Below are positions 25,577-35,970 of a DNA stretch of 64,000 nt, piece after piece. The notes beneath the pieces were generated by a model. It was not told where the DNA came from. It saw only the letters and a list, made by a program, of their open reading frames with translations, and made no database searches. The stretch is from Dolomitihabitans soli (GTDB lineage: Bacteria; Actinomycetota; Actinomycetes; Streptosporangiales; Streptosporangiaceae): NCBI RefSeq assembly GCF_022213955.1, contig NZ_JAKNTW010000008.1:124001-188000 (forward strand). Reading direction: 5' to 3'. Both the position numbers and the translations under genes were made by a program. How positions within the stretch are numbered: position 1 is the stretch's first letter; each line of letters opens with the position of its first letter.

Positions 25577-26644
25577 TCACGTGTGGTGTCCCTGGGCGGC
25601 GGCCTGCTCGCAGAGGAGGTCGTCGAGGACGACGGCGCAGAAGCGGCCGAGTGGGGTCTTGGGGCTCAGCGGCGGCGCCTCGCCGTGGTTGAGGGTGCTC
25701 GCGAGCCGGGGTTGGTCGGCCAGGACCCCGGCGCAGGACAGGCCGAGGGAGTGGGCGACCACCTCAGCTTCGAGGACCCCCGGGCGGACGACGGCACGGA
25801 TCTCGCCCGTGCTCTCCTGCAGCCCGGAGAGGACCTGGGCGGCGGCGAGCACTCCCCGGACGTCGGCCGGGACGACGAGCAGCGTGGCGGTCGCCCTCAC
25901 CAGCGCCTCCTTCGCCGCGGCGTCGAGGTATCTGGGCAGGTCGACGACCACCATGTCGAAGCCGCGTCTGCCCGACTCCAGCACCGACCGCATCGCCTCG
26001 GCGGGAACCGCCTCGACGGCCCCCCGATGGAAGGCCAGCACGGTGAGGTCGCCGAAGGTGGGCAGGACCGCCTGGAGCGCGCTGGGATTGACCCTGCCCT
26101 CCCTGGCGACCAGCTCCGACCACCGGGCTCCGCCGGCTTCCTCCTTCCCGAGGAGGACGTCGATGCCTCCGCCCAGCGGATCGGCGTCGAGCAGCAGCGT
26201 GCGCAGCCGTCGCCTGGCCCCGGTGCGCGCCAGCGAGGCCGCCAGCACGCTGGCGCCGGAACCGCCTCGGCCGCCGACGACGCACACGACCAGGCCGCTC
26301 CGGATGCTCGGCTCCGCGGTGTCGGCGAACTCGTCGGCCAGGCGGCGCTCGGCCTCGGGGAGCTCCAGGACGGCCTGCGCGCCCACGGAGACGCACCTTC
26401 GCCAGGTGCCGGGATCCTCCGTGTCCCGGGTGACGAGCAGCACCCGGGGACGCGGCGGCGCCCCGACGGCCGCTACGGCGTCGGCGAGGTCGGCGCCGAC
26501 GACCACCAGCGAGGCCCGATTCCAGTAGGGCCGGGCGTGGGCGGGCGTGTGTGCGACGTCGAGCTCCGTGCCGGCGGCGGCGGAGATGCGGAGAAGGTCG
26601 TCGAGCAGGTCGTGGTCTTCGGTGATGACCAGCGGGCGGGTCAT
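25577..26644 (-). CDS. ssd: CpaE/Ssd-like P-loop protein of the Tad locus
   Basis: 355 residues from an ATG with GGGAGG upstream. An N-terminal receiver-like domain without clear phosphorylation residues is followed by a MinD/ParA-type fold. Its P-loop reads GGRGGSGAS (about 124-132) with no Lys, as in actinobacterial Ssd proteins, so ATP hydrolysis is doubtful. Switch motifs DADPLGGGID and VVDLPRYLD are visible. Ssd is described as a septum-site-determining protein in mycobacteria; in Tad loci CpaE positions the pilus apparatus. It is the first gene of the minus-strand tad run. Confidence 0.9.
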   Translation of the reverse strand: MTRPLVITEDHDLLDDLLRISAAAGTELDVAHTPAHARPYWNRASLVVVGADLADAVAAVGAPPRPRVLLVTRDTEDPGTWRRCVSVGAQAVLELPEAERRLADEFADTAEPSIRSGLVVCVVGGRGGSGASVLAASLARTGARRRLRTLLLDADPLGGGIDVLLGKEEAGGARWSELVAREGRVNPSALQAVLPTFGDLTVLAFHRGAVEAVPAEAMRSVLESGRRGFDMVVVDLPRYLDAAAKEALVRATATLLVVPADVRGVLAAAQVLSGLQESTGEIRAVVRPGVLEAEVVAHSLGLSCAGVLADQPRLASTLNHGEAPPLSPKTPLGRFCAVVLDDLLCEQAAAQGHHT

Positions 26645-26717
26645 GGGGCCTCCCTGTGCTTCGGGGAGGCCCAGCCTGCGTGAGGCACCGTCCCCCGCAC
26701 GGACCCGAACCGTGTTC

Positions 26718-26745
26718 TGTGGACAACGACACGGCCTGTCCACAG
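26718..26745. promoter_or_regulatory. DnaA-box-like inverted pair upstream of ssd
   Basis: TGTGGACAA (26718-26726) and TGTCCACAG (26737-26745) face each other about 75-100 bp upstream of the ssd start. The first is a perfect reverse match to the actinobacterial DnaA box. A comparable pair precedes the pilin-like gene of the same locus. Confidence 0.4.
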
Positions 26746-26801
26746 GAGGCTCAGGAGGCTCGGACACCATCACGAGCCGCCGCGAACCGGGGGGAAGGGG
26801 T

Positions 26802-26885
26802 AAAAGAGGCGACCCCCGCCGGGGGGGAGAGCGGGGGTCGCCAACCGGTCCGGCTCCGGGGGGGTAGAGCCGGTCCCGTTTCAGA
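26802..26885 (-). ncRNA. 6C RNA
   Basis: On the minus strand two consecutive hairpins each carry a C-rich loop. Hairpin 1 pairs CCGGCTC with GAGCCGG (26850-26873) around a loop with seven consecutive C. Hairpin 2 is a perfect 12-bp stem GGCGACCCCCGC/GCGGGGGTCGCC (26808-26842) around a loop with seven C, followed by CTCTTTTA, a termination signal. Two hairpins with at least six loop C is the definition of the actinobacterial 6C motif, and a position beside ssd matches B11 of mycobacteria as I recall it. The 5' end is approximate. B11 is reported to repress targets by base pairing with its loops. Confidence 0.88.
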
Positions 26886-27417
26886 AGAAAGCTTTCAACA
26901 CCGGCCAGGGATATGGCAAGAGACTTGCAAACCCACCCCGTGCACAGTCACTCCAGTTTAGGGAGATACCCCCGTATGCTGCCCGATCAACTTGAGTTTC
27001 GTCGAGGAGCAATCTCTGATTTCCGGTAGTTTTTTTAAAAGTAACGTTACGGCTACACAGAGTCATCGAATCCGGTTGGACCCCAACCATTGACTTATCA
27101 CTGACCGTGACCGTCAGCCCTCCGAAAAGGTCTGATTTGTGACAGTTTGACTAGATTATGGTGATATGTCCAGGGGGTTAGTAAAGGTCTTGGCCCCGGG
27201 GGTTCCCATCAGACCGGATCCGACGTAGAAAGGTGTCACGGACCACTTGTCCGGGGCACGCCAGCCAGGCACCCACGCGCGACCAGCCGCGGGAGGCGCG
27301 TCGAGATGGGCTTGACCCACTACGACGATTTAGGTGCACGCTTGGTAACCTGGTGCGACGTGTCGGCGACGGCGTCCCAGTCCAGGGACGCCGTCCGCTA
27401 TGTCTACCGCCCCGGTC
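26886..27417. other. AT-rich intergenic island with a possible small ORF
   Basis: From about 26890 to 27240 the composition drops sharply compared with neighbours. The island contains a 10-bp palindrome GTAACGTTAC (27041-27050), an A/T run (TTTTTTTAAAA, 27030-27040) and several promoter-like words. It should hold the 6C RNA promoter on the minus strand. On the plus strand a 48-codon frame (27306-27452) starts at an ATG with GGGAGG nine bases upstream; it begins MGLTHYDDLG but overlaps a hairpin and the Fic-like gene, so I do not call it. Confidence 0.45.
27368..27395 (-). terminator. Hairpin downstream of the Fic-like gene
   Basis: A perfect 11-bp stem GACGGCGTCCC/GGGACGCCGTC with a six-base loop lies 22 bases after the stop of the minus-strand Fic-like gene. 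No U-tract follows. Confidence 0.65.
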
Positions 27418-28176
27418 TCACCCTCGTTGCAGGGCTTCGCAGACGGCGGTGATCTCCCTGACGCCGAGCGTGACGGCCGAGGCGCACTGGCACACCCACT
27501 GGGCCACTCCCTCCGGTGTCCCGGTGAGATAGCCCGCCAGGCCCTCGTCGTAGGGAAGTTCGAGGTGCCCCACCTCCACCGCCACGAGCGACTTCGGGTC
27601 GAGGCCGAACTCCACCAGCGTGAGGCGTTCCGCCGCCCTGGCGACCAGGCCGTCCGCCGAACCGAAGGGGCGAAGCACGGCCAGTTCGGCGTGCACGATG
27701 GCGGCGAGCACCAGCGCCGGCGCCGAGGTGGTCCCGGTCAGCAGCTTGACCAGCCCGTCGACCCGGATCGCCGTCTCCTCGACGCCCGGCTCCCCGGCGG
27801 GAGACTCGGCACAGGGCCGGCCCAGCCGCTCCGCGGGAGCCAGACCGGCGGCGGCGACGGTGTGCAGGCGCGCCAGCGCCTGGCGGGGAGCGGTACGCCA
27901 GGTCGAGCCCAACCGGCCGAGCTCGGCGGAGACGCGGAGGGCGCCCTGGACCACCGGATCGTCCAGCTCGCCCGAACGAAGGGTGCCGAGGGGGATGTCC
28001 GCGCCTTCGATGGCCGCCGAGGCACGCGCACCGCGCAACGCGGACTCCGCGGACACCTCGGGGCCGCGGCGACGCAGGACACGGTGCCGGTAGAGACGGT
28101 CGACCGCCTCCCTGGCCTCCTTGACGGCCTCGGGTACTCCCGGAAGTTCGGCGATCACAGCCAGAGGGTCACTCAC
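27418..28176 (-). CDS. Degenerate Fic-fold protein
   Basis: 252 residues from a GTG. It has the Fic inhibitory-helix motif SAAIEG (53-58), followed by helices resembling the Fic core. The catalytic loop, normally HPFxxGNGR, reads RPFGSADGLVAR at 169-180: His becomes Arg and the phosphate-binding Asn and Arg are lost. AMP transfer is therefore unlikely. Homologues in actinobacteria are often annotated as oxidoreductase without basis. It stands alone between the 6C RNA region and acsA. Function unknown. Confidence 0.72.
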   Translation of the reverse strand: MSDPLAVIAELPGVPEAVKEAREAVDRLYRHRVLRRRGPEVSAESALRGARASAAIEGADIPLGTLRSGELDDPVVQGALRVSAELGRLGSTWRTAPRQALARLHTVAAAGLAPAERLGRPCAESPAGEPGVEETAIRVDGLVKLLTGTTSAPALVLAAIVHAELAVLRPFGSADGLVARAAERLTLVEFGLDPKSLVAVEVGHLELPYDEGLAGYLTGTPEGVAQWVCQCASAVTLGVREITAVCEALQRG

Positions 28177-28402
28177 ACCGCCCGACCCTATCGACCGTTC
28201 GCCGAAGCCTTCTAACCGTCCGGCGCAGGCGGCCGACTATGACGGGCTCACCATTCCTAAGATTCCAGTATCACAACGCTTCCACAAGATTTCCACGGTG
28301 AGCGATCGGTACAGACCTGTCTAGACCTCTTGTCGTGGACGCCCGGAGACTGGTGAAGTGGGAGCGAAAGAAGCTGAATCAGGCCTTGTGAAGGAGTGCG
28401 TA

Positions 28403-30385
<1,983 letters not shown>

Positions 30386-30392
30386 CGGCACG

Positions 30393-30431
30393 GACAGGGC
30401 GCGGACTCCACCCCGGGGTCCGCGCCCTGTC
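30393..30431 (+). terminator. Terminator of acsA
   Basis: A perfect 14-bp stem GACAGGGCGCGGAC/GTCCGCGCCCTGTC with an 11-base loop starts eight bases after the acsA stop. The following 340 bp to the next gene hold no recognised feature other than the promoter of the holin-like gene. Confidence 0.85.
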
Positions 30432-30772
30432 ACGACCCGCCCGACTTCGAGCGCCCCCAGGGCCTGCGGGGTACGGCTCAGCCGTCCGGCCCTGGCGTGA
30501 TCTCCGCTGACCGGGTAGTGCCGGACCATGGAAGAACCGTGCTCGGCGGGCCAGGCGAGACGCTCCCGCCGTGCCACCGCTCAGCGGGATAGGGTTCACG
30601 GTCTCGCCGCCGATCGGGAAGCCGGCCCGCGGGAACGATCCGGAACACTCGACCGGCGTGCCCGCGGCGGCCTTCGCCGCCGGGCCACCGTCCTGACGCA
30701 CATCCGCGTGCGCTCGCGGACGAACAGCCAGGATGATTGACACCACCCTCGGCTAACGATAGGAGATCGGTA

Positions 30773-31249
30773 ATGCCGAACAATCCGGCCGCGGAGCCGC
30801 AGGATGAATCCCTGGGCGACCTTGTCGCGCAGGCGAGCAACCAGATCTCCACGCTGGTCCGCTCGGAGATCGAGCTGGCCAAGGCCGAGCTGAGGTTCGA
30901 CGCCAAACGGGTCGGGACGGCAGTGGGCCTGTTCGGCGCGGCCGCGTTCATGGCCCATCTGGTGCTGATCCTGGCCTCCTTCGCCATCGCCTACGCGCTG
31001 GCCGCCTTCGGGTTGCCCGAGTGGGCCGCGTTCACCATCGTGACCGTGTTCTACCTGCTGGCCGCGGGGTTGCTGACCTTCCTCGGCTATCGCCGCCTGA
31101 AGGGGCTGACGAAGATGGAGCGCACCGGCCGCACTCTGAAGAGCCTGAAGGGCGGGTCCGCCGACGAGTTCCAGCTGGCCGGCACCGTCCCGCCGTCGGC
31201 CGGTGAGGTGGGTGCCCGGCGGGAGTCGGTGTCCGATGCCACCCGATGA
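30773..31249 (+). CDS. Phage-holin-superfamily-III-like membrane protein
   Basis: 158 residues, ATG with GGAG upstream. An amphipathic N-terminal region (LVRSEIELAKAELRFDAKRVG) precedes two hydrophobic hairpin segments (about 48-75 and 82-106), with a polar C-terminus. This is the PF07332 pattern. Chromosomal members in actinobacteria are not phage genes and have no established role. It overlaps the start of the alpha/beta hydrolase gene by 14 bp and begins a three-gene coupled run. Confidence 0.85.
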   Translation: MPNNPAAEPQDESLGDLVAQASNQISTLVRSEIELAKAELRFDAKRVGTAVGLFGAAAFMAHLVLILASFAIAYALAAFGLPEWAAFTIVTVFYLLAAGLLTFLGYRRLKGLTKMERTGRTLKSLKGGSADEFQLAGTVPPSAGEVGARRESVSDATR

Positions 31250-32156
31250 GTCGCTGGCACGGGTCGAGGGGCCGTGGACCCATCGTGGCGTCCACGCGGG
31301 CGGCACCCGCTTCCACGTGGTGGAGGCCGGGGAGGGGCCGATGGTCCTGCTGCTGCACGGGTTCCCGCAGTTCTGGTGGACCTGGCGGCACCAGCTCGTC
31401 TCCCTGCCCAAGGCGGGTTTCCGCGCCGTCGCGGTCGATCTCCGCGGGTACGGCGCGAGCGACAAGCCGCCCAGGGGCTACGACCTGCCCACGCTCGCCC
31501 AGGACGCCTCGGGGCTGATCAGGGCCCTCGGCGAGACCGGGGCGATCGTGGTCGGGCACGACTGGGGCGGCCTGCTGGCCTGGACCATGGCGGCGCTGGA
31601 TCCCAAGAGCGTGCACCGGCTGGTCCCGGTCTCGGCCCCGCATCCGCTCCGGCTGCGCGCCGCCCTGTTCACCGACCCGCTCGGGCAGCTCAAGGCCAGT
31701 GGTCACGCGTTCGGCTTCCAGTTCCCGCTGATTCCCGAGCGGCGGCTGACCTCCCGCGACGCCGTCATGGTCGAGCGGCTGCTCGACCGGTGGTCGGGGC
31801 CGGGCTGGCCCGAGCAGGAGGTCGCCAGGACCTACCGCGAAGCCTTCCGCATTCCGGGCGTGGCCCACTGCGCCCTTGAGTACCACCGGTGGTTCGCCCG
31901 CTCCCAGCTCCGCCCCGACGGCAGGAGATACGCCAAGTCCATGCGCGCCCAGATCGAGTCGCCGACGCTGCACCTGCACGGCGCTCTCGACCAGTGCGTC
32001 CTGCCGCGCACCGCTCAGGGCTCCAGCCGCCACGTCGCCGCGCCGTACCGGTGGCGGCTGTTCGAGGGGGCCGGGCACTACCCGCACGAGGAACGTCCCG
32101 AGCAGTTCGACACCGAGCTGGTCTCCTGGCTGGCGGATCCGGAGCCCGACCGATGA
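31236..32156 (+). CDS. Alpha/beta-fold hydrolase (epoxide-hydrolase-like)
   Basis: 306 residues. It shows the oxyanion HGFPQ motif, the nucleophile elbow GHDWGG with an Asp nucleophile as in epoxide hydrolases and haloalkane dehalogenases, and the catalytic His in GAGHYPHEE. Substrate unknown. The ATG lies in the end of the holin-like gene and the stop overlaps the DUF309 gene (ATGA). The three genes are probably one operon. Confidence 0.9.
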   Translation: MPPDESLARVEGPWTHRGVHAGGTRFHVVEAGEGPMVLLLHGFPQFWWTWRHQLVSLPKAGFRAVAVDLRGYGASDKPPRGYDLPTLAQDASGLIRALGETGAIVVGHDWGGLLAWTMAALDPKSVHRLVPVSAPHPLRLRAALFTDPLGQLKASGHAFGFQFPLIPERRLTSRDAVMVERLLDRWSGPGWPEQEVARTYREAFRIPGVAHCALEYHRWFARSQLRPDGRRYAKSMRAQIESPTLHLHGALDQCVLPRTAQGSSRHVAAPYRWRLFEGAGHYPHEERPEQFDTELVSWLADPEPDR

Positions 32157-32638
32157 GCCGTGACCGCGATCCGCAGGGCAGGCCCCGCAGCGCACGTCCC
32201 CGGGACGCCTTCGGACGGCCGCTGCCGCATGACGCCGAGGGGGTGCCCCGGATCCCCGACGAGTACGCGCCCAGCGGTCCGGAGGCGGTCGTTGAGGCGG
32301 TCAGGCTCCTCTCCGAGGAGCGCCCGTTCCACGCGCACGAGGTGCTGGAGGCCCGCTGGAAGAGCGCGCCCGAGGAGGAGCGCGAGCTGTGGCAGGGGCT
32401 GGCGCAGATCTGCGTGGGGCTCACCCATCTCCAGCGGGACAACCGCCGCGGCGCCGCCGTCCTGCTGAACCGCGGCGCCGACCGGATCACCCCCTACACC
32501 GGCCGCCCGCCGTACGGCATGCGTCTCGCGGAGGCCGCCGGCCGGGCACGTGAGGTGGCGGAGCGCTCGGGCGACGTGGTGCCGTCGGCGGCGGTCGCGC
32601 TGATCAGGGAGACGCTGGGCGGCGGGACGGGGGCCTGA
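32153..32638 (+). CDS. DUF309-domain protein
   Basis: 161 residues. The domain signature EERPFHAHEVLEARWK and the LWQGLAQICVGLTHLQRDN helix match DUF309, a small all-helical domain of unknown function. The first 40 residues are Arg/Pro-rich and probably disordered. It is the last gene of the holin-like/hydrolase run, with an ATGA overlap. Confidence 0.88.
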   Translation: MSRDRDPQGRPRSARPRDAFGRPLPHDAEGVPRIPDEYAPSGPEAVVEAVRLLSEERPFHAHEVLEARWKSAPEEERELWQGLAQICVGLTHLQRDNRRGAAVLLNRGADRITPYTGRPPYGMRLAEAAGRAREVAERSGDVVPSAAVALIRETLGGGTGA

Positions 32639-32724
32639 CGGCCGTCCCCGAAGCCGGTCCGATGCGCTGATCGACGGACGCCGGGAGGCGCCGAGCCGGT
32701 GGTCGCGCCGGCCGGGCGCCGGGG

Positions 32725-33915
32725 TCAGTCGCAGTCTTGGGTGTCGACGCGGTTCACCGAGTCCTGGCCCTCCTCCGCGTCGGGGGTGATCTCTTTGGCG
32801 GTGAGCACGTAGCCGGTCTCCGCCTGGTCGGTGGCCGCCGCGAAGACGACCCCGAAGACGCGGCCGTCGCTGGTCAGCAGCGGCCCGCCGGAGTTGCCGG
32901 GCTCGACCAGGCCGCGGATCGCGTAGACCTCGCGGACGACCTTCTTGCGGTTGTAGATCTCGTAGCCCTCGGCGTGCTGCTTGACCCGGATGCGGGCGGC
33001 CTCGGCGGTGAAGCCCTTGCCCCTCGGGTAGCCGGCGATGATGGCCGCGTCGCCCTTCTCCGCCTTGCCGTCGAAGCGGAGCACGGGGAGGTTGAGGCCG
33101 GGCACGTAGAGCACGGCGATGTCGCGGTCGGGGTTGTAGAGCACCACCCGGGCCGCGCGCGAGGTGCCCTCGTGGTCGGTGACCCGCAACTCCTGGGTGA
33201 CCCCGGCGACGACGTGGGCGTTCGTCATGATCCGGTCGTTGGCGTAGACGAAGCCGGTGCCCTCGATGCGCTTGCGGCACGACGGCGCGGTGCCCTGGAC
33301 CTTGACGATGCCCTCCCGGGCACGGGCGAGCTGCCGGCCCTTCAGCACGCTCCTGTCGGGCGGCGGCACATCGACGAACTGGCCGCCGCCTATCGCCTCG
33401 AACACCTGCGGGAACTCGGAGGTGTCGATGAAGTTCTTGAACCTGAGCCGCCACTCCTTGGCCTGCTCGGGCAGCGTCTGGTCGACGGTGGCCAGCAGCA
33501 GCGAGTTGTTGACCTGCTGGCTCAGCGGCGGGAAGGGGCCGTGCGCGAGCAGGCCGCCGATCAGCCAGACCACCACGAGCACCGATAACGCGCTTGCGAA
33601 GGTGCCGCCGACCGCGTCGGCGACCTTGGCGGGCTCCCAGGTCACATGGCTGCGCACGACCGCGCCGAGGGTGGAGGAGGCGAACTGGCCGATGGTCGCC
33701 GCCAGGAAGACGATCACTATCGCGAGCAACGCCCGCTCGGTCTCGCCGTCGACCACCGCCCTGGCGATCGGCGGCGCGATCGCGACGCCGAGGAAGGCTC
33801 CGCCCACGAAACCGACGAAGCTGAGCGCGCCGATGATGAAGCCCTGACGGTATCCGGAAATGCCGAAGGCCACCACAAGCCCTATGAGGATGAGGTCTAG
33901 GAGGTCGCCGCGCAC
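32725..33915 (-). CDS. marP: MarP-type membrane serine protease
   Basis: 396 residues. Four hydrophobic helices of the colicin V production (CvpA) type fill 1-125. A periplasmic trypsin-like protease follows with His234 (TNAHVVAG), Asp265 (NPDRDIAVL) and Ser342 (EPGNSGGPL). Two Cys (213 and the C-terminal CD) could matter for redox control, as reported for the mycobacterial enzyme. MarP is needed for acid and oxidative stress resistance there. The start is GTG with a weak ribosome binding site. It is divergent from the HEAT-repeat gene, in the marP-nth-crp neighbourhood also found in mycobacteria. Confidence 0.94.
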   Translation of the reverse strand: MRGDLLDLILIGLVVAFGISGYRQGFIIGALSFVGFVGGAFLGVAIAPPIARAVVDGETERALLAIVIVFLAATIGQFASSTLGAVVRSHVTWEPAKVADAVGGTFASALSVLVVVWLIGGLLAHGPFPPLSQQVNNSLLLATVDQTLPEQAKEWRLRFKNFIDTSEFPQVFEAIGGGQFVDVPPPDRSVLKGRQLARAREGIVKVQGTAPSCRKRIEGTGFVYANDRIMTNAHVVAGVTQELRVTDHEGTSRAARVVLYNPDRDIAVLYVPGLNLPVLRFDGKAEKGDAAIIAGYPRGKGFTAEAARIRVKQHAEGYEIYNRKKVVREVYAIRGLVEPGNSGGPLLTSDGRVFGVVFAAATDQAETGYVLTAKEITPDAEEGQDSVNRVDTQDCD

Positions 33916-34014
33916 CCTTTAACCGTATCCAGCCCGGACCCGATGCGTGCACTCCTTCTGACACACCGCTTCACAACACCGGCGCGAAGGCACCCGCGTG
34001 GCTATCGTTACTCC

Positions 34015-34560
34015 ATGGCATCGATCGGGGGAGCGGTGCGTGAACTGATCGACACCGCTCTGACGGACACGGATCCGGACGGCGCGCTCCGCTGGCAGGC
34101 CATCACCCGGCTGCAGGAGCGCGGAGACCAGGAGACGTTCATCGAGGCGCGCAGGCTGTGCGACGGGGAGACGATCAACGAGCGGGTGCTCGGGGTCGAC
34201 ATCCTCGGCCAGCTGGGCCGTCCGGGCAAGTCGTTCGCCGACCAGAGCCTGCCGGTGCTCCGCCGGCTCGCGGCGGGCGAGACCGACGCGATGGTCCTCT
34301 ACTCCGTGCTGATCGCCTTCGGCCATCTCAAGGACTCCCGGACGCTGCCCTCGGTGATCGCCCTGGCCGAGCACACCGACCCACGGGTGCGGTACGGCGC
34401 GGCGTACGCGCTGCCCAACGTGCTCGGCAACCCGCCCGACCAGGCGGGTCTGGCGGCGCTCGGCCGGCTGGTCCACGACACCGACGACGACGTGGCCGAC
34501 TGGGCGACGCTCGGGCTGGCGCTAACCTCTGGCAGCAAGATCGAGGACATCGGGGGGTAG
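34015..34560 (+). CDS. HEAT-repeat protein
   Basis: 181 residues composed almost wholly of paired helices in HEAT/PBS-lyase style, for example ALRWQAITRLQERGD, VLGVDILGQLG and VRYGAAYALPNVLG. No catalytic motif is present, so it is probably a scaffold. The ATG at 34015 has no strong ribosome binding site. Its 3' end overlaps the convergent Nudix gene by 39 bp. Confidence 0.8.
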   Translation: MASIGGAVRELIDTALTDTDPDGALRWQAITRLQERGDQETFIEARRLCDGETINERVLGVDILGQLGRPGKSFADQSLPVLRRLAAGETDAMVLYSVLIAFGHLKDSRTLPSVIALAEHTDPRVRYGAAYALPNVLGNPPDQAGLAALGRLVHDTDDDVADWATLGLALTSGSKIEDIGG

Positions 34561-35163
34561 GTCCTCGATCCTGTCGGTGTCCCACGGGCGCTCGAAGCCG
34601 GCGGCGCCGAGCACGCCGTCGAGCACGCCCGCGGTGAACCCCCAGACCAGTAATCCCCTGACCCGGAACGCCGGCCCCGAATAGCCGCTGGGGTGCCGCA
34701 GCACGAGCCGGTTGCCGGGATCCACCAGCTCGGCCACCGGGACCCGCTCCACGGACTCCACCTCCTCGGGCGCGGCGGCGTGCACCGCGCAGGGGGTGTG
34801 CCACCAGCCCAGCACGGGCGTCACCCGGTTGTCGCTGCGGCGGAGGTACAGCTCCCGCATGGTGCCGACCACACGCACGCCGGACGGGTCGAGCCCGGTC
34901 TCCTCCTGCGCCTCGCGCAGCGCGGCCCCCACCGGCCCGTCGTCCTCGGGGTCGATCCCGCCGCCGGGGAACGCGGGCTGGCCCGCGTGCCTGCGGCCGG
35001 TGGAGCTGCGCTGGATGAGCAGGATGTCCGGCCCGTGTGCCTCCTCGCCGAACAGCAGCAGGACGGCCGCGCGCCGCCCGCTGCCCTCCTGTGGCCGCAT
35101 GCCGCGCGGGACGGGCTGGTCGGCGGCCCGCGCCGCCAGGTGGGTGAGCCAGTCGGGAGTCAT
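34522..35163 (-). CDS. Nudix hydrolase, CoA-pyrophosphatase-like
   Basis: 213 residues. The Nudix box is [12 protein letters not shown]...REAQEETG. The preceding [21 protein letters not shown] segment contains features of the CoA pyrophosphatase (NudL/UPF0035) motif. It is thought to hydrolyse CoA and derivatives. The ATG overlaps the nth stop by four bases, so it is co-translated with nth. Confidence 0.88.
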   Translation of the reverse strand: MTPDWLTHLAARAADQPVPRGMRPQEGSGRRAAVLLLFGEEAHGPDILLIQRSSTGRRHAGQPAFPGGGIDPEDDGPVGAALREAQEETGLDPSGVRVVGTMRELYLRRSDNRVTPVLGWWHTPCAVHAAAPEEVESVERVPVAELVDPGNRLVLRHPSGYSGPAFRVRGLLVWGFTAGVLDGVLGAAGFERPWDTDRIEDLPPDVLDLAARG

Positions 35164-35870
35164 GAGAACGGCCCTGTCCGCACGAGTTTCGCCGCCTTCG
35201 CCTGGTCGATCGGGCCCGTGCCGTGCGAGGGGCACAGGGCGGCCAGCGGGCAGACGCCGCAGGCGGGCGTGCGGGCGTGGCAGATGCGGCGGCCGTGCCA
35301 GATCAGCCGGTGGGACATCATGGTCCAGTCGCGTTTGGGGATCAGGTCGCCGACCACGCGCTCGATCTTGACGGGGTCGGTCTCGGTGGTCCAGCCGAAC
35401 CTGCGGGTGAGCCGCTGGAAGTGCGTGTCCACGGTGATGCCCGGTACGTCGAAGGCGTTGCCGAGCACCACGTTGGCGGTCTTCCTGCCCACGCCGGGGA
35501 GCGTGACGAGGTCCTTCAGCCGGCCGGGCACCTCGCCGTGGTAGCGGTCGCAGAGGGCCTGGGCCATACCGAGGATGCTGTTGGTCTTGGCCCGGAAGAA
35601 GCCGGTGGAGCGGATGATGCCCTCCAGTTCCTCGCGATCGGCACTCGCATAGTCAGCCGCAGTCCGATATTTCGCGAAAACGACCGGAGTAACCATATTG
35701 ACCCGTTTGTCCGTACACTGCGCGGAGAGGATCGTGGCGACCAGGAGCTCGAGGGGGTTGGAAAAGTCGAGCTCGCAGTGGGCGTCGGGGTAGGTTTCGG
35801 CCAGAATCCGGTTCATTCGCCGTGCACGTCGCACGAGGGCGAGACGGGATTCGGTTGCTTCGCGGGGCAC
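35160..35870 (-). CDS. nth: Endonuclease III
   Basis: 236 residues from a GTG. The helix-hairpin-helix [12 protein letters not shown] includes catalytic Lys130, and catalytic Asp148 is in ITVDTH. The 4Fe-4S cluster cysteines are C197, C204, C207 and C213 (C-X6-C-X2-C-X5-C). It removes oxidised pyrimidines in base excision repair. It is divergent from crp across 100 bp and forms an operon with the CoA-pyrophosphatase-like Nudix gene. Confidence 0.97.
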   Translation of the reverse strand: MPREATESRLALVRRARRMNRILAETYPDAHCELDFSNPLELLVATILSAQCTDKRVNMVTPVVFAKYRTAADYASADREELEGIIRSTGFFRAKTNSILGMAQALCDRYHGEVPGRLKDLVTLPGVGRKTANVVLGNAFDVPGITVDTHFQRLTRRFGWTTETDPVKIERVVGDLIPKRDWTMMSHRLIWHGRRICHARTPACGVCPLAALCPSHGTGPIDQAKAAKLVRTGPFS

Positions 35871-35970
35871 TCGGACAGCCTACGCGGGCAGTCCCCCATG
35901 ACCCGCCGGGTGGGGTACGTCACAATGGCTGCGTGGATCGCGGGAGCGCGAGCAGACTCATGGAGGCACT

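Noticed and set aside
30773-31249. A prophage signalled by a holin
   Set aside because: No other phage gene is nearby and this holin-like family is common as a chromosomal gene in actinobacteria.
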